A stretch of 64,000 bases of DNA from Acinetobacter halotolerans (GTDB lineage Bacteria; Pseudomonadota; Gammaproteobacteria; Pseudomonadales; Moraxellaceae), in NCBI RefSeq assembly GCF_004208515.1, contig NZ_SGIM01000003.1, forward strand, positions 186,001 through 250,000, in the 5' to 3' direction. The number at the start of each line of letters is the position of its first letter. The first letter of the stretch is position 1. Below, piece after piece: positions 53,355 to 62,992 of the stretch. Position numbers and translations under genes: made by a program. The notes below the pieces were generated by a model. That model saw only the letters and a list, made by a program, of their open reading frames with translations, did not search any database and was not told the DNA's origin.

Positions 53355-53365
53355 GCTTTTGCCCC

Positions 53366-54376
53366 TTAGTTTTGAACGGATTGCTGAAATACGTCTTTAT
53401 AACGACGGCATTGTTCAGCTGTTAATGCAAAAATACCTGAACCGCCTTTTTTGAAAGTTAACCAATGGAAATCAACGGTATTGAAGTTCTGGCGCATTGC
53501 CCACTCTGAATTTCCAACTTCAATAACGATCAAACCATCTTCGGTTAAATAATCAGCCGCTTGCGCTAACATTTTACGGACTAAATCCAAGCCATCTTGA
53601 CCCGCAGCTAATGCGAGCTCTGGCTCATGTAAAAACTCTTCTGGTAAATCTGCCATATCTTCTGCATCCACATACGGTGGATTGCTGATGATCAGGTCAT
53701 ATTGGTTTTCAGCAGGAATTTTTGCGAATAGATCAGACTCAAGCAAAGCGACTTGATATTGTTTATCGTGATGTTCAGCGTTAATTGATGCGACTTCCAA
53801 TGCTTCTTTTGAAATATCAGTTGCATCAACTTCAGACTCTGGGAACGCATAAGCTAGTGCAATTGCGATACAACCAGAACCTGTACACATATCTAAAATA
53901 CGTTGTGGTGTTTTAGGATTCTTATTTTCAGGCAAACTATTGATTGCCTCAAGCATCTGTCCACTTTCATCTAAGCAATAAGGTGCAAAACGTTGTTCAA
54001 TCAATTCCGCAATTGGCGAACGAGGAATAAGTACACGCTCATCTACATAAAATGGTTTGTTAAAGAAATAAGCAAGGTTCAATAAATAAGATGTTGGAAT
54101 ACGATCATTAACACGGCGTTCCAATAGGCTCAAGAATTCAGCTTTTTCACTTGGCAATAATTTAGCATCTAAAATTTCTGGGTCAGCTTTCCACTCAAGT
54201 GAGATTGTTTGCAAAACCAGTGCAGCGCTTTCTGCAAAATAATCTTCTGTGCCTTGTCCTAAGTGTGCGTCGTATTGACGAAGTGCAGTTACACCAAAAC
54301 GAATAAAATCTCGAATGGTTACTAGATTTTCAGCCGCTTCTTGTAAATGTTCAGGGCTGATTGTAGGTCGCTCCAC
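53366..54376 (-). CDS. prmB: Ribosomal protein L3 N5-glutamine methyltransferase
   Basis: A 336-residue HemK-family enzyme. The N-terminal helical domain is followed by the SAM motif [20 protein letters not shown] (about residues 170-190), [14 protein letters not shown], and the catalytic [14 protein letters not shown] (about 233). The substrate call is from length and the prmB-aroC pairing; PrmC would be shorter and sit with prfA. Confidence 0.93.
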   Translation of the reverse strand: MERPTISPEHLQEAAENLVTIRDFIRFGVTALRQYDAHLGQGTEDYFAESAALVLQTISLEWKADPEILDAKLLPSEKAEFLSLLERRVNDRIPTSYLLNLAYFFNKPFYVDERVLIPRSPIAELIEQRFAPYCLDESGQMLEAINSLPENKNPKTPQRILDMCTGSGCIAIALAYAFPESEVDATDISKEALEVASINAEHHDKQYQVALLESDLFAKIPAENQYDLIISNPPYVDAEDMADLPEEFLHEPELALAAGQDGLDLVRKMLAQAADYLTEDGLIVIEVGNSEWAMRQNFNTVDFHWLTFKKGGSGIFALTAEQCRRYKDVFQQSVQN

Positions 54377-54802
54377 TTAGGCGTCTCCAAAAGTGCTAAT
54401 TGCAAAACGGCTTATTCTAACGTGTTTTGGTCTTTTTTTTAATGGTTAAATCATTTTTACTGTGATTGTTTAAACGAATTGGGGTGATAGAAATCAAAAT
54501 ATGAGATATTTGCTATTCAAAATGATCTCAGTCGAAATGACATTATCCTATAAAAAGAAAATAGGAGAAAAACGAAATTCGTATTGGCCGAAGATGGATA
54601 TAAAACAAGAGAAGATCTTAAGTAAAGTTTAACAAAATCAGGATATCTTACTGCTTGAGCCACTAATAACGGTTCTAGACTATATTTATAATTTACACAA
54701 CAGTATGATTTGATTATGAGATGTAACTTTCTAGTCATCGAGACACGCCCGTTACAATGATGATTGAACTCTGGTATTAAATGATAAATATTGAAGGATG
54801 AG
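54377..54802. other. Intergenic 426 bases, no convincing gene
   Basis: The divergent gap between prmB and copC carries the promoters of both. An ATG at 54537 opens a 31-codon frame (MTLSYKKKIGEKRNSYWPKM...) with no SD and no family resemblance; it could be a remnant. No stable hairpin or CopR-like operator was recognised. SD AAGGA for copC is at 54794-54798. Confidence 0.4.
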
Positions 54803-55162
54803 ATGATGAAAAAGCCCATTTTAGGCTCTGTATTTCTTAGTTTAGCTTTGATCACTGGTCATAGTTTTGCGCATACGACTTTGCTTAGCTCAACCCCAGC
54901 GAACAATAGTATGATCAAACAAGCGCCAGAGAAAGTCACTTTAAACTTTGGCGCAGAAGTCATGCTGATGAATATCAAGCTACTTGATGCGAAAGGCAAA
55001 GATATTCCTTTAAATTATCAAGTCAACCATGATCATAAAAAGAGCTTTGATATTGCAGTTCCGCAACTCAAAGCAGGCCAATACACAATCGTATGGATGA
55101 TTATGGGAGCAGATGGTCATCATATGAAAGGAGACTATCGCTTTACGATCCAAGCGAAATAA
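54803..55162 (+). CDS. CopC/YobA-like periplasmic copper-binding protein
   Basis: A 119-residue protein. The signal peptide ends at SFA, so the mature protein begins with His (HTTLLSSTPANNSMIKQAPEKVTLNF). CopC proteins bind Cu(II) through this N-terminal His, a second His and an Asp; GADGHHMKGDYRFTI supplies the latter group. ATG at 54803 or 54806 are both possible; TTG at 54791 is not likely. It is followed by a CopD-like gene after 88 bases. Confidence 0.88.
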   Translation: MMKKPILGSVFLSLALITGHSFAHTTLLSSTPANNSMIKQAPEKVTLNFGAEVMLMNIKLLDAKGKDIPLNYQVNHDHKKSFDIAVPQLKAGQYTIVWMIMGADGHHMKGDYRFTIQAK

Positions 55163-55250
55163 AATCCTGTTTTTTATGCTTTGTTGCTGCCTCTTTTTAC
55201 AAAAAGATATCAAGAGGCTTTTTAAAAATAAAAATATTTGAAGGAAAAAT

Positions 55251-56132
55251 ATGTTCTTTGATCACTGGGAATATATTACATGGATCGCTAAACTCGGCTT
55301 GTATTGTGGTACAGCCTTTGTGATTGGTGGGCTTTTTTGTTATATCAGTCTTAAGCTTGTGTCTGAAATAAAAATAAAACTCATAAAATACATGGCATTG
55401 GGTACTATGTTAGGCGCGCTATCCAGCATTTTGAGCTTTCTATTTTTAGTCGGAAGTTTCTCAAATACTGGTCTATTGGGGATATTTGATTCTTTCTACT
55501 TCAATTTTCTGATTCACACATCAATAGGTCAAGTACACCTGCTACGAATCTTCTGTTTTGTAATCTTGTGTGGGCTACTTTTATTTAAATTGAGCCAAAA
55601 ACACAAATATCTTGCCGTTATCTGGCAACTTATATTTTCAATCTTATTTATCCCCATCTTAATCAGTTTCGCCAAACTAGGACACGTTGCCAACTTCGGA
55701 ACTTTGTCGCAACTTCTCATTTCCCTCCATGTACTAGCAGTGTCAATATGGATGGGCTCACTATATCCACTTTGGTTAGTCAGTCAAAATCTAACAGGCA
55801 AACCACTACAAGAAAGCATGATTCGTTTTGGTCATTTTGCGATTTTTATAGTCGCAGTCTTACTGATCTGCGGAATAAGTATTGCACTCTCATTCTTTCA
55901 CGACTGGAAAGCACTAATTAACACTGCATACGGACAAGGTTTTATCGTCAAGATTCTACTTGCTTGTAGTATTTTACTTTTAGCGGCTTGCAACAAATTG
56001 TATTTCACACCTCGTTTGCAACAAGCCAAATATGCCAAGCAACTTCGTTATTGCATTCTTTTAGAAATAGGTTTAGGTCTTTTAATTCTAATGATAACGG
56101 GCTATATCACGACAGTAATCGGAATGGAATAG
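55251..56132 (+). CDS. CopD-family membrane protein
   Basis: A 293-residue protein with eight hydrophobic helices. LLRIFCFVILCGLLLFK and HVANFGTLSQLLISLHVLAVSIWMGSLYPLWLV carry the conserved His residues of the CopD (PF05425) domain. It should move copper across the inner membrane together with CopC. Its stop codon lies within a perfect terminator hairpin. Confidence 0.87.
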   Translation: MFFDHWEYITWIAKLGLYCGTAFVIGGLFCYISLKLVSEIKIKLIKYMALGTMLGALSSILSFLFLVGSFSNTGLLGIFDSFYFNFLIHTSIGQVHLLRIFCFVILCGLLLFKLSQKHKYLAVIWQLIFSILFIPILISFAKLGHVANFGTLSQLLISLHVLAVSIWMGSLYPLWLVSQNLTGKPLQESMIRFGHFAIFIVAVLLICGISIALSFFHDWKALINTAYGQGFIVKILLACSILLLAACNKLYFTPRLQQAKYAKQLRYCILLEIGLGLLILMITGYITTVIGME

Positions 56133-56158
56133 AACTCCTCTCCAGAGGAGTTCTATTC
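56127..56158. terminator. Bidirectional terminator overlapping the copD stop
   Basis: GAATAGAACTCCTCT and AGAGGAGTTCTATTC pair perfectly around two bases and run to the stop of the convergent VWA gene at 56159. Confidence 0.8.
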
Positions 56159-57346
56159 TTATCGGGACAAATATCTCGTCAGATCTTCGATACCTTTCAA
56201 AGTCATTGGATACATATGATCTTCAAAAGTTTCTTTAATCCATTGAATCGTTTGGGTGTAATGCCAATAGCCTTCCAATTCAGGATTGAGCCAAGCTGTT
56301 TTGTCGAAGTGTTGGCGTAATCGTCTTAACCATACTTCGCCTGCTTCTTCATTCATGTATTCGACAGAGCCACCAGCAGACTTTAACTCATATGGTGCCA
56401 TACTTGCATCACCCACAACGATGACACGATAGTCACGTCCATAGGTATGGAATAGATCCCACGTATTCATCCGTGTTGAACTTCGGCGATGATTATCTTT
56501 CCAAACATAATCATATAGACAGTTATGGAAATAAAAATATTCTAAGGTTTTGAATTCGGACTTCGCAGCACTAAACAGTTTTTCACATTCAGCAATGTGA
56601 GCATCCATTGAACCACCGACATCAAATAACATCAGTACTTTGATGCGATTACGACGTTCAGGAACAAGCTGTACATCTAAAATGCCCTGTTTTGCTGTTT
56701 CTCGAATCGTACCATCAACATCCAGCTCTTCAGCAGCACCTTGACGCGCAAACTTGCGTAAACGGCGCAAGGCGATTTGCATTTGGCGTGTGCCCAAGAC
56801 TTGATCATCATCTAGATTTTGGTACTTACGTTGTTCCCAAACCTTGACTGCTGAGCGTTTGCGCCCTGGTCCACCGATACGCACACCTTCAGGATGATCA
56901 CCAAAAGCACCAAAAGGTGAAGTTCCACCTGTGCCCACCATGCGATTACCGCCTTGATGCTTCTTATGTTGTTCACGTAAACGCTCTTCCAACATCTTCA
57001 TCAGTTCTTCTAGGGAACCTGCTTTTTGTAGTTCGGCACGTTGCTCAGGAGTTAAGTGCTTCTCTAATAGCTCCAGATCAAACCAATCTTTGGGCAGCTT
57101 ATGAACTTGTTTAAGCAATTCATCTAGATCGAAAGTTTCAATGCCATCGAAATAGTCTTTCATGGCACGATCAAACTTATCAAAGAAGCGTTCATCTTTA
57201 ACTAAAACTGTTTTAGCCAGTTGATAGAACTGTTCTTGATCAGCAAACACAAGCCCTGATGCAACCGCCTGATTGAGATCAATCAGTTCACGTGTTGTGA
57301 CTGGCACCCCATATTTGCGTAAGGTGTAAAACAATCGAACAAACAT
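56159..57346 (-). CDS. VWA-domain (CoxE-like) protein
   Basis: A 395-residue protein. The CoxE-like N-terminal part (MFVRLFYTLRKYGVPVTTRELIDL) is followed by a basic middle region and a C-terminal von Willebrand A fold with a MIDAS-type DVGGSMDAHI (about residue 240) and VVGDASMAPYEL. Such proteins partner with MoxR ATPases to assemble or activate metalloenzymes. The MoxR gene is 12 bases upstream. The client complex is not encoded nearby. Confidence 0.88.
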   Translation of the reverse strand: MFVRLFYTLRKYGVPVTTRELIDLNQAVASGLVFADQEQFYQLAKTVLVKDERFFDKFDRAMKDYFDGIETFDLDELLKQVHKLPKDWFDLELLEKHLTPEQRAELQKAGSLEELMKMLEERLREQHKKHQGGNRMVGTGGTSPFGAFGDHPEGVRIGGPGRKRSAVKVWEQRKYQNLDDDQVLGTRQMQIALRRLRKFARQGAAEELDVDGTIRETAKQGILDVQLVPERRNRIKVLMLFDVGGSMDAHIAECEKLFSAAKSEFKTLEYFYFHNCLYDYVWKDNHRRSSTRMNTWDLFHTYGRDYRVIVVGDASMAPYELKSAGGSVEYMNEEAGEVWLRRLRQHFDKTAWLNPELEGYWHYTQTIQWIKETFEDHMYPMTLKGIEDLTRYLSR

Positions 57347-57358
57347 TGAAAAACACTC

Positions 57359-58210
57359 TTAACGGCGTGACATAAAGGCTAAACGTTCAAGGAGTTGTAC
57401 ATCTTGTTCATTTTTAATCAAAGCGCCATATAGTGGTGGAATGGCTTTAGATTTATCATGATTACGTAATACATCTTCAGGCATATCATCTGCCATCAAT
57501 AGACTTAACCAATCAATCAGTTCTGAAGTTGACGGCGGTTTCTTTAAATTTGGAACTTGACGTAGTTTAAAGAAGACTTGCAAAGCCTCACTGACCAAGG
57601 TATTTGAGATACTTGGAAAATGAACCGCGATAATGTCACGCATCGTTGCTTCATCAGGGAATTCAATATAATGGAAGAAACAACGGCGCAAGAATGCGTC
57701 AGGCAATTCTTTTTCATTATTCGAAGTAATAATCACGATCGGACGCTGTATCGCGGTAACAGTCTCACCTGTTTCGTAAACATAAAACGACATTTTATCG
57801 AGTTCATGTAATAAATCATTTGGGAACTCGATATCTGCTTTGTCGATTTCATCAATCAACAACACACAACGCTCTTCACTGGTAAACGCTTCCCATAGTT
57901 TACCCGGTTTAATATAGTTTTTAATGTCATAGACACGATCATCACCTAACTGGCTATCACGCAATCGTGATACAGCATCATATTCATACAAACCTTGCTG
58001 TGCTTTAGTCGTTGATTTGATATGCCAAGTAATGAGCTTTAAGCCGAGACTTTCTGCAACCTGTTCAGCAAGTAATGTTTTACCTGTACCCGGCTCACCT
58101 TTCACCAATAAAGGTTTTTGTAGCGCACGTGCAGCTTTGACTGCCAGTTTCAGGCTATCAGTTGCAATATATTGATCTGTACCAGCGAAGTGTTGTGTAT
58201 CAGCAGACAT
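57359..58210 (-). CDS. MoxR-family AAA+ ATPase
   Basis: A 283-residue ATPase. Walker A is VKGEPGTGKTLLAEQVAES (about residue 36), Walker B is CVLLIDEIDKAD (about 114-125), sensor 1 is IVIITSNNEKELPDAFLRRC, and the arginine finger is in the RRCFFHYIEFP segment. It pairs with the VWA protein downstream as a MoxR-CoxE chaperone module. Its own start is 46 bases after the upstream membrane gene's stop. Confidence 0.9.
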   Translation of the reverse strand: MSADTQHFAGTDQYIATDSLKLAVKAARALQKPLLVKGEPGTGKTLLAEQVAESLGLKLITWHIKSTTKAQQGLYEYDAVSRLRDSQLGDDRVYDIKNYIKPGKLWEAFTSEERCVLLIDEIDKADIEFPNDLLHELDKMSFYVYETGETVTAIQRPIVIITSNNEKELPDAFLRRCFFHYIEFPDEATMRDIIAVHFPSISNTLVSEALQVFFKLRQVPNLKKPPSTSELIDWLSLLMADDMPEDVLRNHDKSKAIPPLYGALIKNEQDVQLLERLAFMSRR

Positions 58211-58256
58211 TTTTAAAACCTTATTTTTCTATCTTTAACAATGTGTGGATGTATAC

Positions 58257-58643
58257 CTAAACTGAACGTGCAGTTTTATTTGCCGTGTATTTTGACCAGC
58301 AAAAGCCAATCAATAGGCCAGTACCAATGACAAATAAAATCAATGATAAGTTCGACCAGATTAAAACATGTTCTTGGGTGAGCACACCAAAAATCAAACC
58401 AAAAATAGCAGGTGCTAATGCTGAATTGGGGCCTTCTGAAATCGTAGGTGTTGCAAGAATCGCAAAAGCAACAATCCACAATATTCCACCAATTGGGTTT
58501 GGTAAGCGTGTCATCAAACGATACCAGCACCACAATGCAATGAGTGTTCCCGTAACATATACAATGATTGCAACATTCTCTTCAGGAAATTGATCAAGTA
58601 CTGAAAGAATGTTCGCCCATATTGCAGTTAAAGTTTCAAGCAC
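58257..58643 (-). CDS. Unknown four-helix membrane protein
   Basis: A 128-residue protein with about four hydrophobic segments ([67 protein letters not shown]). I recognise no family, but the orderly length and SD spacing suggest a real gene. It overlaps the ycgL stop by eight bases and precedes the MoxR gene. Confidence 0.7.
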   Translation of the reverse strand: MLETLTAIWANILSVLDQFPEENVAIIVYVTGTLIALWCWYRLMTRLPNPIGGILWIVAFAILATPTISEGPNSALAPAIFGLIFGVLTQEHVLIWSNLSLILFVIGTGLLIGFCWSKYTANKTARSV

Positions 58644-58941
58644 CGCGCAAACCCTCTGGTTCTACCGCATTTGGATTGATTAACCCTTCTGGCGGCATCT
58701 GCATAAAAAAGCCTTTGGTCTGTAATGAATCTAAAACATGAAGCACATTCACACGTGCAAGTTTACGTTCAGCATGGAGTTCTAAATGCATCACAAAAGT
58801 TGCTTTGCCAAATGCTTGTAGAACTGTTTCAGGAACACCTTCAAATGGATTTTCGAGTTCCTTGCCATCAGAATGGTTTGGACGAGCAATATACATATAC
58901 ATTTCGTCTTTTTTGCTCGATCTATAAATATCGCAGTGCAT
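58636..58941 (-). CDS. YcgL-domain protein
   Basis: A 101-residue protein. [38 protein letters not shown] and [13 protein letters not shown] are the YcgL (UPF0745) signature segments. Its role is unknown. In many gammaproteobacteria it is next to rnd, as here, where rnd is just upstream. Confidence 0.9.
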   Translation of the reverse strand: MHCDIYRSSKKDEMYMYIARPNHSDGKELENPFEGVPETVLQAFGKATFVMHLELHAERKLARVNVLHVLDSLQTKGFFMQMPPEGLINPNAVEPEGLRGA

Positions 58942-59078
58942 GTTTACTCACAACTCTTAACAATCTTAGGGGCTGTTGGTCTAGATATCATCTCAACAGA
59001 CCTTAAACAGCATACATGAAAAAAAATACAGGTACATTAATGAATGTTAACGCAACAGTCGATTTTTGACTGCCATGT

Positions 59079-60221
59079 TTATCTAGAAATTTTCATTTGC
59101 GTCGCTAAATATTCAGCGTCCTGTTGCAACAATGCAATCAATGGTTCTGTGAGAACATCATAACGCCACCCAAGTAAATAGCTTGGTAACTCTTGCTCAG
59201 GCAAATGAAAAACCACATGTTCATAAATGGCATTCAGCCATTTTTTACGCAGCAAGACTTCTTTTGGTATTCCTGTTTGCATAACAATATCATCAATCAG
59301 CGCATCTACTTTAGGCGCGACTTCTTTAGAGTTACTTTTTACTGGTCGAGCCATTTTTAATGGCCAATCATCTTCTGGCGGTAAAAACTTCAACAAATCT
59401 AAAATCGTTCGACCATGCTCACGCACCACATTCGGCCGTATTTCTTTAATCTGAGCCAGTTGAAAATTATTATGTGGGTTCTTTTCCACCAAATCCAGCA
59501 TGGTGGTGTTTTTCAGAATGAAACTGCGTGGCTGGTTCATTGCTTTGGTAATTTGATCTCGCCAAATACTCAATTGTTGTAACTGCATCAACTCACGGCG
59601 TGTATGACGATAATTGCCAATATTGGTATAAAGCTCTGGAAGTGGTGTTTCCATTGCAATTTCTTTGGTTAAATTCTGGCAATCTTCTAGGACGTAGTTG
59701 TACTGACCTCGACGCTGTAAATCATTTTTTAATGCATCTGCCAGTTGAACCAAATACAGCACATCATTTGCCGCATAACACATCTGCTTTTCAGTGAGCG
59801 GTCTAGCCAACCAGTCTGAGCGTGTTTGATCTTTTTCTATATCAATATTTAAGCAGGTCTTGAGCGCATTTTGATAACTGACTTGCAGTCCATGTCCAAG
59901 AAATGCCATGGCCACTTGAGTATCAAAAATATTCTTTAATGGTTTCTGATCAGCATAGTGATAGATCAGATCAATATCTTCACTACACGCATGAAAAATA
60001 TTTTGTTGGGCATTAAATACTTTTTGCCAAAAATGCGATAAATCGAGTGTGGCCCCATCTAATAAGGAAACATGACCATTTAAATTAATTTGGCATACCC
60101 CAAGTTTTGGATAAAGGGTATCGACCTTAATAAATTCAGTATCAAGTGCGTAAGTGGAACATTGTTCCATTTGGGAGAGGAGAACAGCTAAATCGTTTTG
60201 CTGCTGGATAAATTGAAACAT
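59079..60221 (-). CDS. rnd: Ribonuclease D
   Basis: A 380-residue 3'-5' exoribonuclease for tRNA maturation. DEDD motifs are visible: YALDTEFIKV (about residue 26), HACSEDIDLIYH (about 85) and CYAANDVLYLVQLAD (about 153). An HRDC domain follows (RRELMQLQQLSIWRDQITKAMNQPRSFIL). Upstream of ycgL with a 137-base gap. Confidence 0.94.
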   Translation of the reverse strand: MFQFIQQQNDLAVLLSQMEQCSTYALDTEFIKVDTLYPKLGVCQINLNGHVSLLDGATLDLSHFWQKVFNAQQNIFHACSEDIDLIYHYADQKPLKNIFDTQVAMAFLGHGLQVSYQNALKTCLNIDIEKDQTRSDWLARPLTEKQMCYAANDVLYLVQLADALKNDLQRRGQYNYVLEDCQNLTKEIAMETPLPELYTNIGNYRHTRRELMQLQQLSIWRDQITKAMNQPRSFILKNTTMLDLVEKNPHNNFQLAQIKEIRPNVVREHGRTILDLLKFLPPEDDWPLKMARPVKSNSKEVAPKVDALIDDIVMQTGIPKEVLLRKKWLNAIYEHVVFHLPEQELPSYLLGWRYDVLTEPLIALLQQDAEYLATQMKISR

Positions 60222-60509
60222 ATTTGCTCAAATACAATAATAAAAGAACCATTGGCGACTAAACTGTCAAAATACAGTCATCGTACATGCGAGATTAAAT
60301 GCAAAAAATTAATCAGTATTCCATATACTCAACATGAAATTACTCCTATTCCTTTTAATCAAAAAACGAAAATCCTTTTCGCCAGCCAATAGTGCCATAA
60401 ATTCCAGCAAATAGATCTAGAATAATGTTAGACAAAATGTAAAATTTAATTATTTGTTTAAATTAACAACATGAATTTAAAATAAATATAAAAAAATAGG
60501 ATGAATCTG
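60222..60509. other. Intergenic 288 bases, nothing recognised
   Basis: The gap between the rnd start and the recR stop is AT-rich, with no plausible gene and no strong hairpin. It should hold the rnd promoter. Confidence 0.4.
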
Positions 60510-61106
60510 CTATTTCATCCGCATACGATTATGTACAGCCTGACTCAAAGTATGACTATCTACATACTCTAACTCACCGCCTTGGGGTACGCCTTGCGCG
60601 ATTCGTGTCATATGAATTGGCAAATGTTTGGTGGCCTCTACCAAATAATGCGCCGTAGCCTGACCTTCAACCGTTGCGTTGGTGGCCAAAATCACCTCTT
60701 GGATTTTGCCCTCGCTTAAACGTTGGATCAGATATGGAATACCAATTTCTTCTGGACCAATACCATCTAAAGGCGACAAATGCCCGCCCAATACATGATA
60801 CTTCCCCCTAAAACTACCACTTTGCTCGATTGCCATCACATCTGCTGGGGATTCAACCACACATAACAGTTGCTCATCACGTTCAACTGAAGCACAAATA
60901 TCACAGATTTCATTTTCAGTTAAAGAGTGGCAAATATGACATTCATGAATATGACTAGATGCTTCATGCAAGGCATAAGATAAAGCAAATGCGCCTTCAC
61001 GATTTTTCATTAATAAATGTAAGGCCATACGCTGGGCTGATTTCGGACCAACACTTGGCAAAATACGTAATGCATGAACCAACTGTTCAAATCGTTCACT
61101 AAACAC
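60510..61106 (-). CDS. recR: Recombination mediator RecR
   Basis: A 198-residue protein. The N-terminal helix-hairpin-helix has LRILPSVGPKSAQRMALHLL, the zinc finger is CHICHSLTENEICDIC (about residues 56-71), and a Toprim domain follows (LLCVVESPADVMAIEQSG; VILATNATVEGQATAHYL). It works with RecF/RecO to load RecA at gaps. Downstream of ybaB on the same strand with a 169-base gap. Confidence 0.96.
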   Translation of the reverse strand: MFSERFEQLVHALRILPSVGPKSAQRMALHLLMKNREGAFALSYALHEASSHIHECHICHSLTENEICDICASVERDEQLLCVVESPADVMAIEQSGSFRGKYHVLGGHLSPLDGIGPEEIGIPYLIQRLSEGKIQEVILATNATVEGQATAHYLVEATKHLPIHMTRIAQGVPQGGELEYVDSHTLSQAVHNRMRMK

Positions 61107-61275
61107 AAATAAGTTCTCAAAATCTATTCGTCTTAAACCCTCCCTTACTCGATCTTTGAAAAAGAGTAACTCAATGAAATCTCGTTAGTTTCATAAGAAA
61201 TCCCCCTGAAAAGCAGTTAAAACATTGCAATCAAGAGGATTTAGAGAGGTTTAAGAGTCTTTAAAATGGAAGGAT

Positions 61276-61605
61276 TTAAAATAAACCTGACAAGCCTGGT
61301 GGTAATCCCATGCCTGTGTTAGCACTTTGAAGTTTTTCTTCAGAAATTACTTCTACTTGACGTGCCGCATCGTTTATCGCTGCTGCAATTAAGTCTTCAA
61401 TCATGTCAGCTTCGTCTTGCAATAGTTCTGGGCTGATTTCGATACGCTTAACGACATTGCGGCAAGTCATAGTCACTTTAACCAAACCACCGCCAGCTTC
61501 AGCATGAACCTCGGTATTTGCAAGCTCTTCTTTCGCTTTTTTAAGATTCACTTCCATGTCTTTTTGCATGCGTTGAGCTTGCTGCATGAGCATATTAATG
61601 TTCAT
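61276..61605 (-). CDS. YbaB/EbfC nucleoid-associated protein
   Basis: A 109-residue protein with [26 protein letters not shown] and [21 protein letters not shown], the YbaB core, ending in [11 protein letters not shown]. It is a small dimeric DNA-binding protein usually beside recR, as here. It starts 12 bases after metZ. Confidence 0.93.
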   Translation of the reverse strand: MNINMLMQQAQRMQKDMEVNLKKAKEELANTEVHAEAGGGLVKVTMTCRNVVKRIEISPELLQDEADMIEDLIAAAINDAARQVEVISEEKLQSANTGMGLPPGLSGLF

Positions 61606-61617
61606 AAGTCTCTCTCG

Positions 61618-62805
61618 TTAAATTAAATCTAAACCACGTGATATATCGCGAATAATATCATCAATATCTTCTAAGCCTACAGAAACACGAATTAAACCTT
61701 CTTCAATTCCTGCAGCTTGTTTGGCCTCAGCCGACATTCTACCATGCGAGGTCGTTGCTGGATGCGTGATTGTCGACTTTACATCACCCAAATTACTGGT
61801 AATAGATAAAAACCGAGTATTATCAATCACAGTCCAAGCACCTTGGCGTTCACCTCTCACAACAAATGATACGACTCCACCAAAACCTTTTTGCTGTCTT
61901 TTCGCAAGTTCATGACCCGGATGATCAGGTAAACCAGCATAGTATACTTTTTCAACTTTATCGTGTTGGTGTAACCATTCAGCAAGCTTTTGGGCGCTTT
62001 CACAATGTGCTTTCATTCGAATACTGAGCGTTTCTAAACCTTTAAGGAAAATCCACGCATTAAACGGGCTCATTGAATTGCCTAAAGTACGAATAACACC
62101 ATTTACTTCTTCAAGTAAATCATGTTTTCCCACCACTGCACCGCCTAAAGCTCGACCTTGGCCATCAATATATTTAGTTGCTGAATATACAATCAAATCA
62201 GCACCAAACTTAATCGGTTGTTGTAAAACTGGTGTGCAGAAACAGTTATCAACCGCAAACAATGCACCATGCGCATGGGCAATATCAGCGATGGCTTGCA
62301 TATCACCCACTTGAGCCAATGGATTAGACGGCGTTTCAATAAACAGTAAACGTGTATTTGGTTGAATCGCCTGTTTCCAGCCGTCAAGATCGCCTAGATC
62401 TACAAAAGTCACTTCAACCGCAAATTTAGCGACATATTTTTCAAACAAGGCAATAATTGAACCAAAAACAGCACGTGAACAAATCACATGATCGCCTGCT
62501 TTCAGATACGCCATACAGATTGCATGTACAGCCGCCATGCCTGAACTAGTTGCAACCGCACGCTCCGCACCATCAAGTACAGCTAAACGCTTTTCAAAAG
62601 CTTGTACAGTTGGGTTGGTATAGCGTGAATAGGTATTTCCTGCAATTTGCCCAGAAAATTTAGCAGCAGCATCAGCCGCGCTTTCACAAACAAACGATGA
62701 CGTTAAAAAAATAGGCTCACTATGTTCACCTTCAAAAGTACGATTATGTCCCGTACGAATGGCGAGTGTTTCAAGTTGATATTCTAAATCATCGCTTGGA
62801 TTCAT
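61618..62805 (-). CDS. metZ: O-succinylhomoserine sulfhydrylase
   Basis: A 395-residue Cys/Met-metabolism PLP enzyme. YSRYTNPTVQAFEKRLA and SSGMAAVHAICMAYLKAGD bind PLP phosphate. The Schiff-base Lys is in YSATKYIDGQGRALGG (about residue 210), and SITSNLGDVKSTITHPATTSHG follows. It makes homocysteine directly from sulfide. The family contains gamma-synthases and lyases with the same motifs; the call follows the closest fit and the usual Acinetobacter/Pseudomonas pathway. Confidence 0.88.
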   Translation of the reverse strand: MNPSDDLEYQLETLAIRTGHNRTFEGEHSEPIFLTSSFVCESAADAAAKFSGQIAGNTYSRYTNPTVQAFEKRLAVLDGAERAVATSSGMAAVHAICMAYLKAGDHVICSRAVFGSIIALFEKYVAKFAVEVTFVDLGDLDGWKQAIQPNTRLLFIETPSNPLAQVGDMQAIADIAHAHGALFAVDNCFCTPVLQQPIKFGADLIVYSATKYIDGQGRALGGAVVGKHDLLEEVNGVIRTLGNSMSPFNAWIFLKGLETLSIRMKAHCESAQKLAEWLHQHDKVEKVYYAGLPDHPGHELAKRQQKGFGGVVSFVVRGERQGAWTVIDNTRFLSITSNLGDVKSTITHPATTSHGRMSAEAKQAAGIEEGLIRVSVGLEDIDDIIRDISRGLDLI

Positions 62806-62992
62806 GGTTTTATATGCCTTATGATCAATGGTCCTAATCCCCCTTTATAAAAATGCTTTTCATAAAGGGATTATCAAATCCTATCTATATATGCCAACAT
62901 TTTGATCGCCTAAGGTATTTAAGGTCAAGGTATAAGATGAAATTATCGCTTAGACTTCGCGCAATCTTGACTCATGATGAGACTTTAAAAGA

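Noticed and set aside
54537-54632. A 31-codon gene in the prmB-copC gap
   Set aside because: No SD, no family resemblance, and composition like the surrounding non-coding DNA.
61107-61275. Small RNA between ybaB and recR
   Set aside because: One short stem (ATGAAATC...GTTTCAT) and no promoter or terminator signature; nothing supports an RNA gene.
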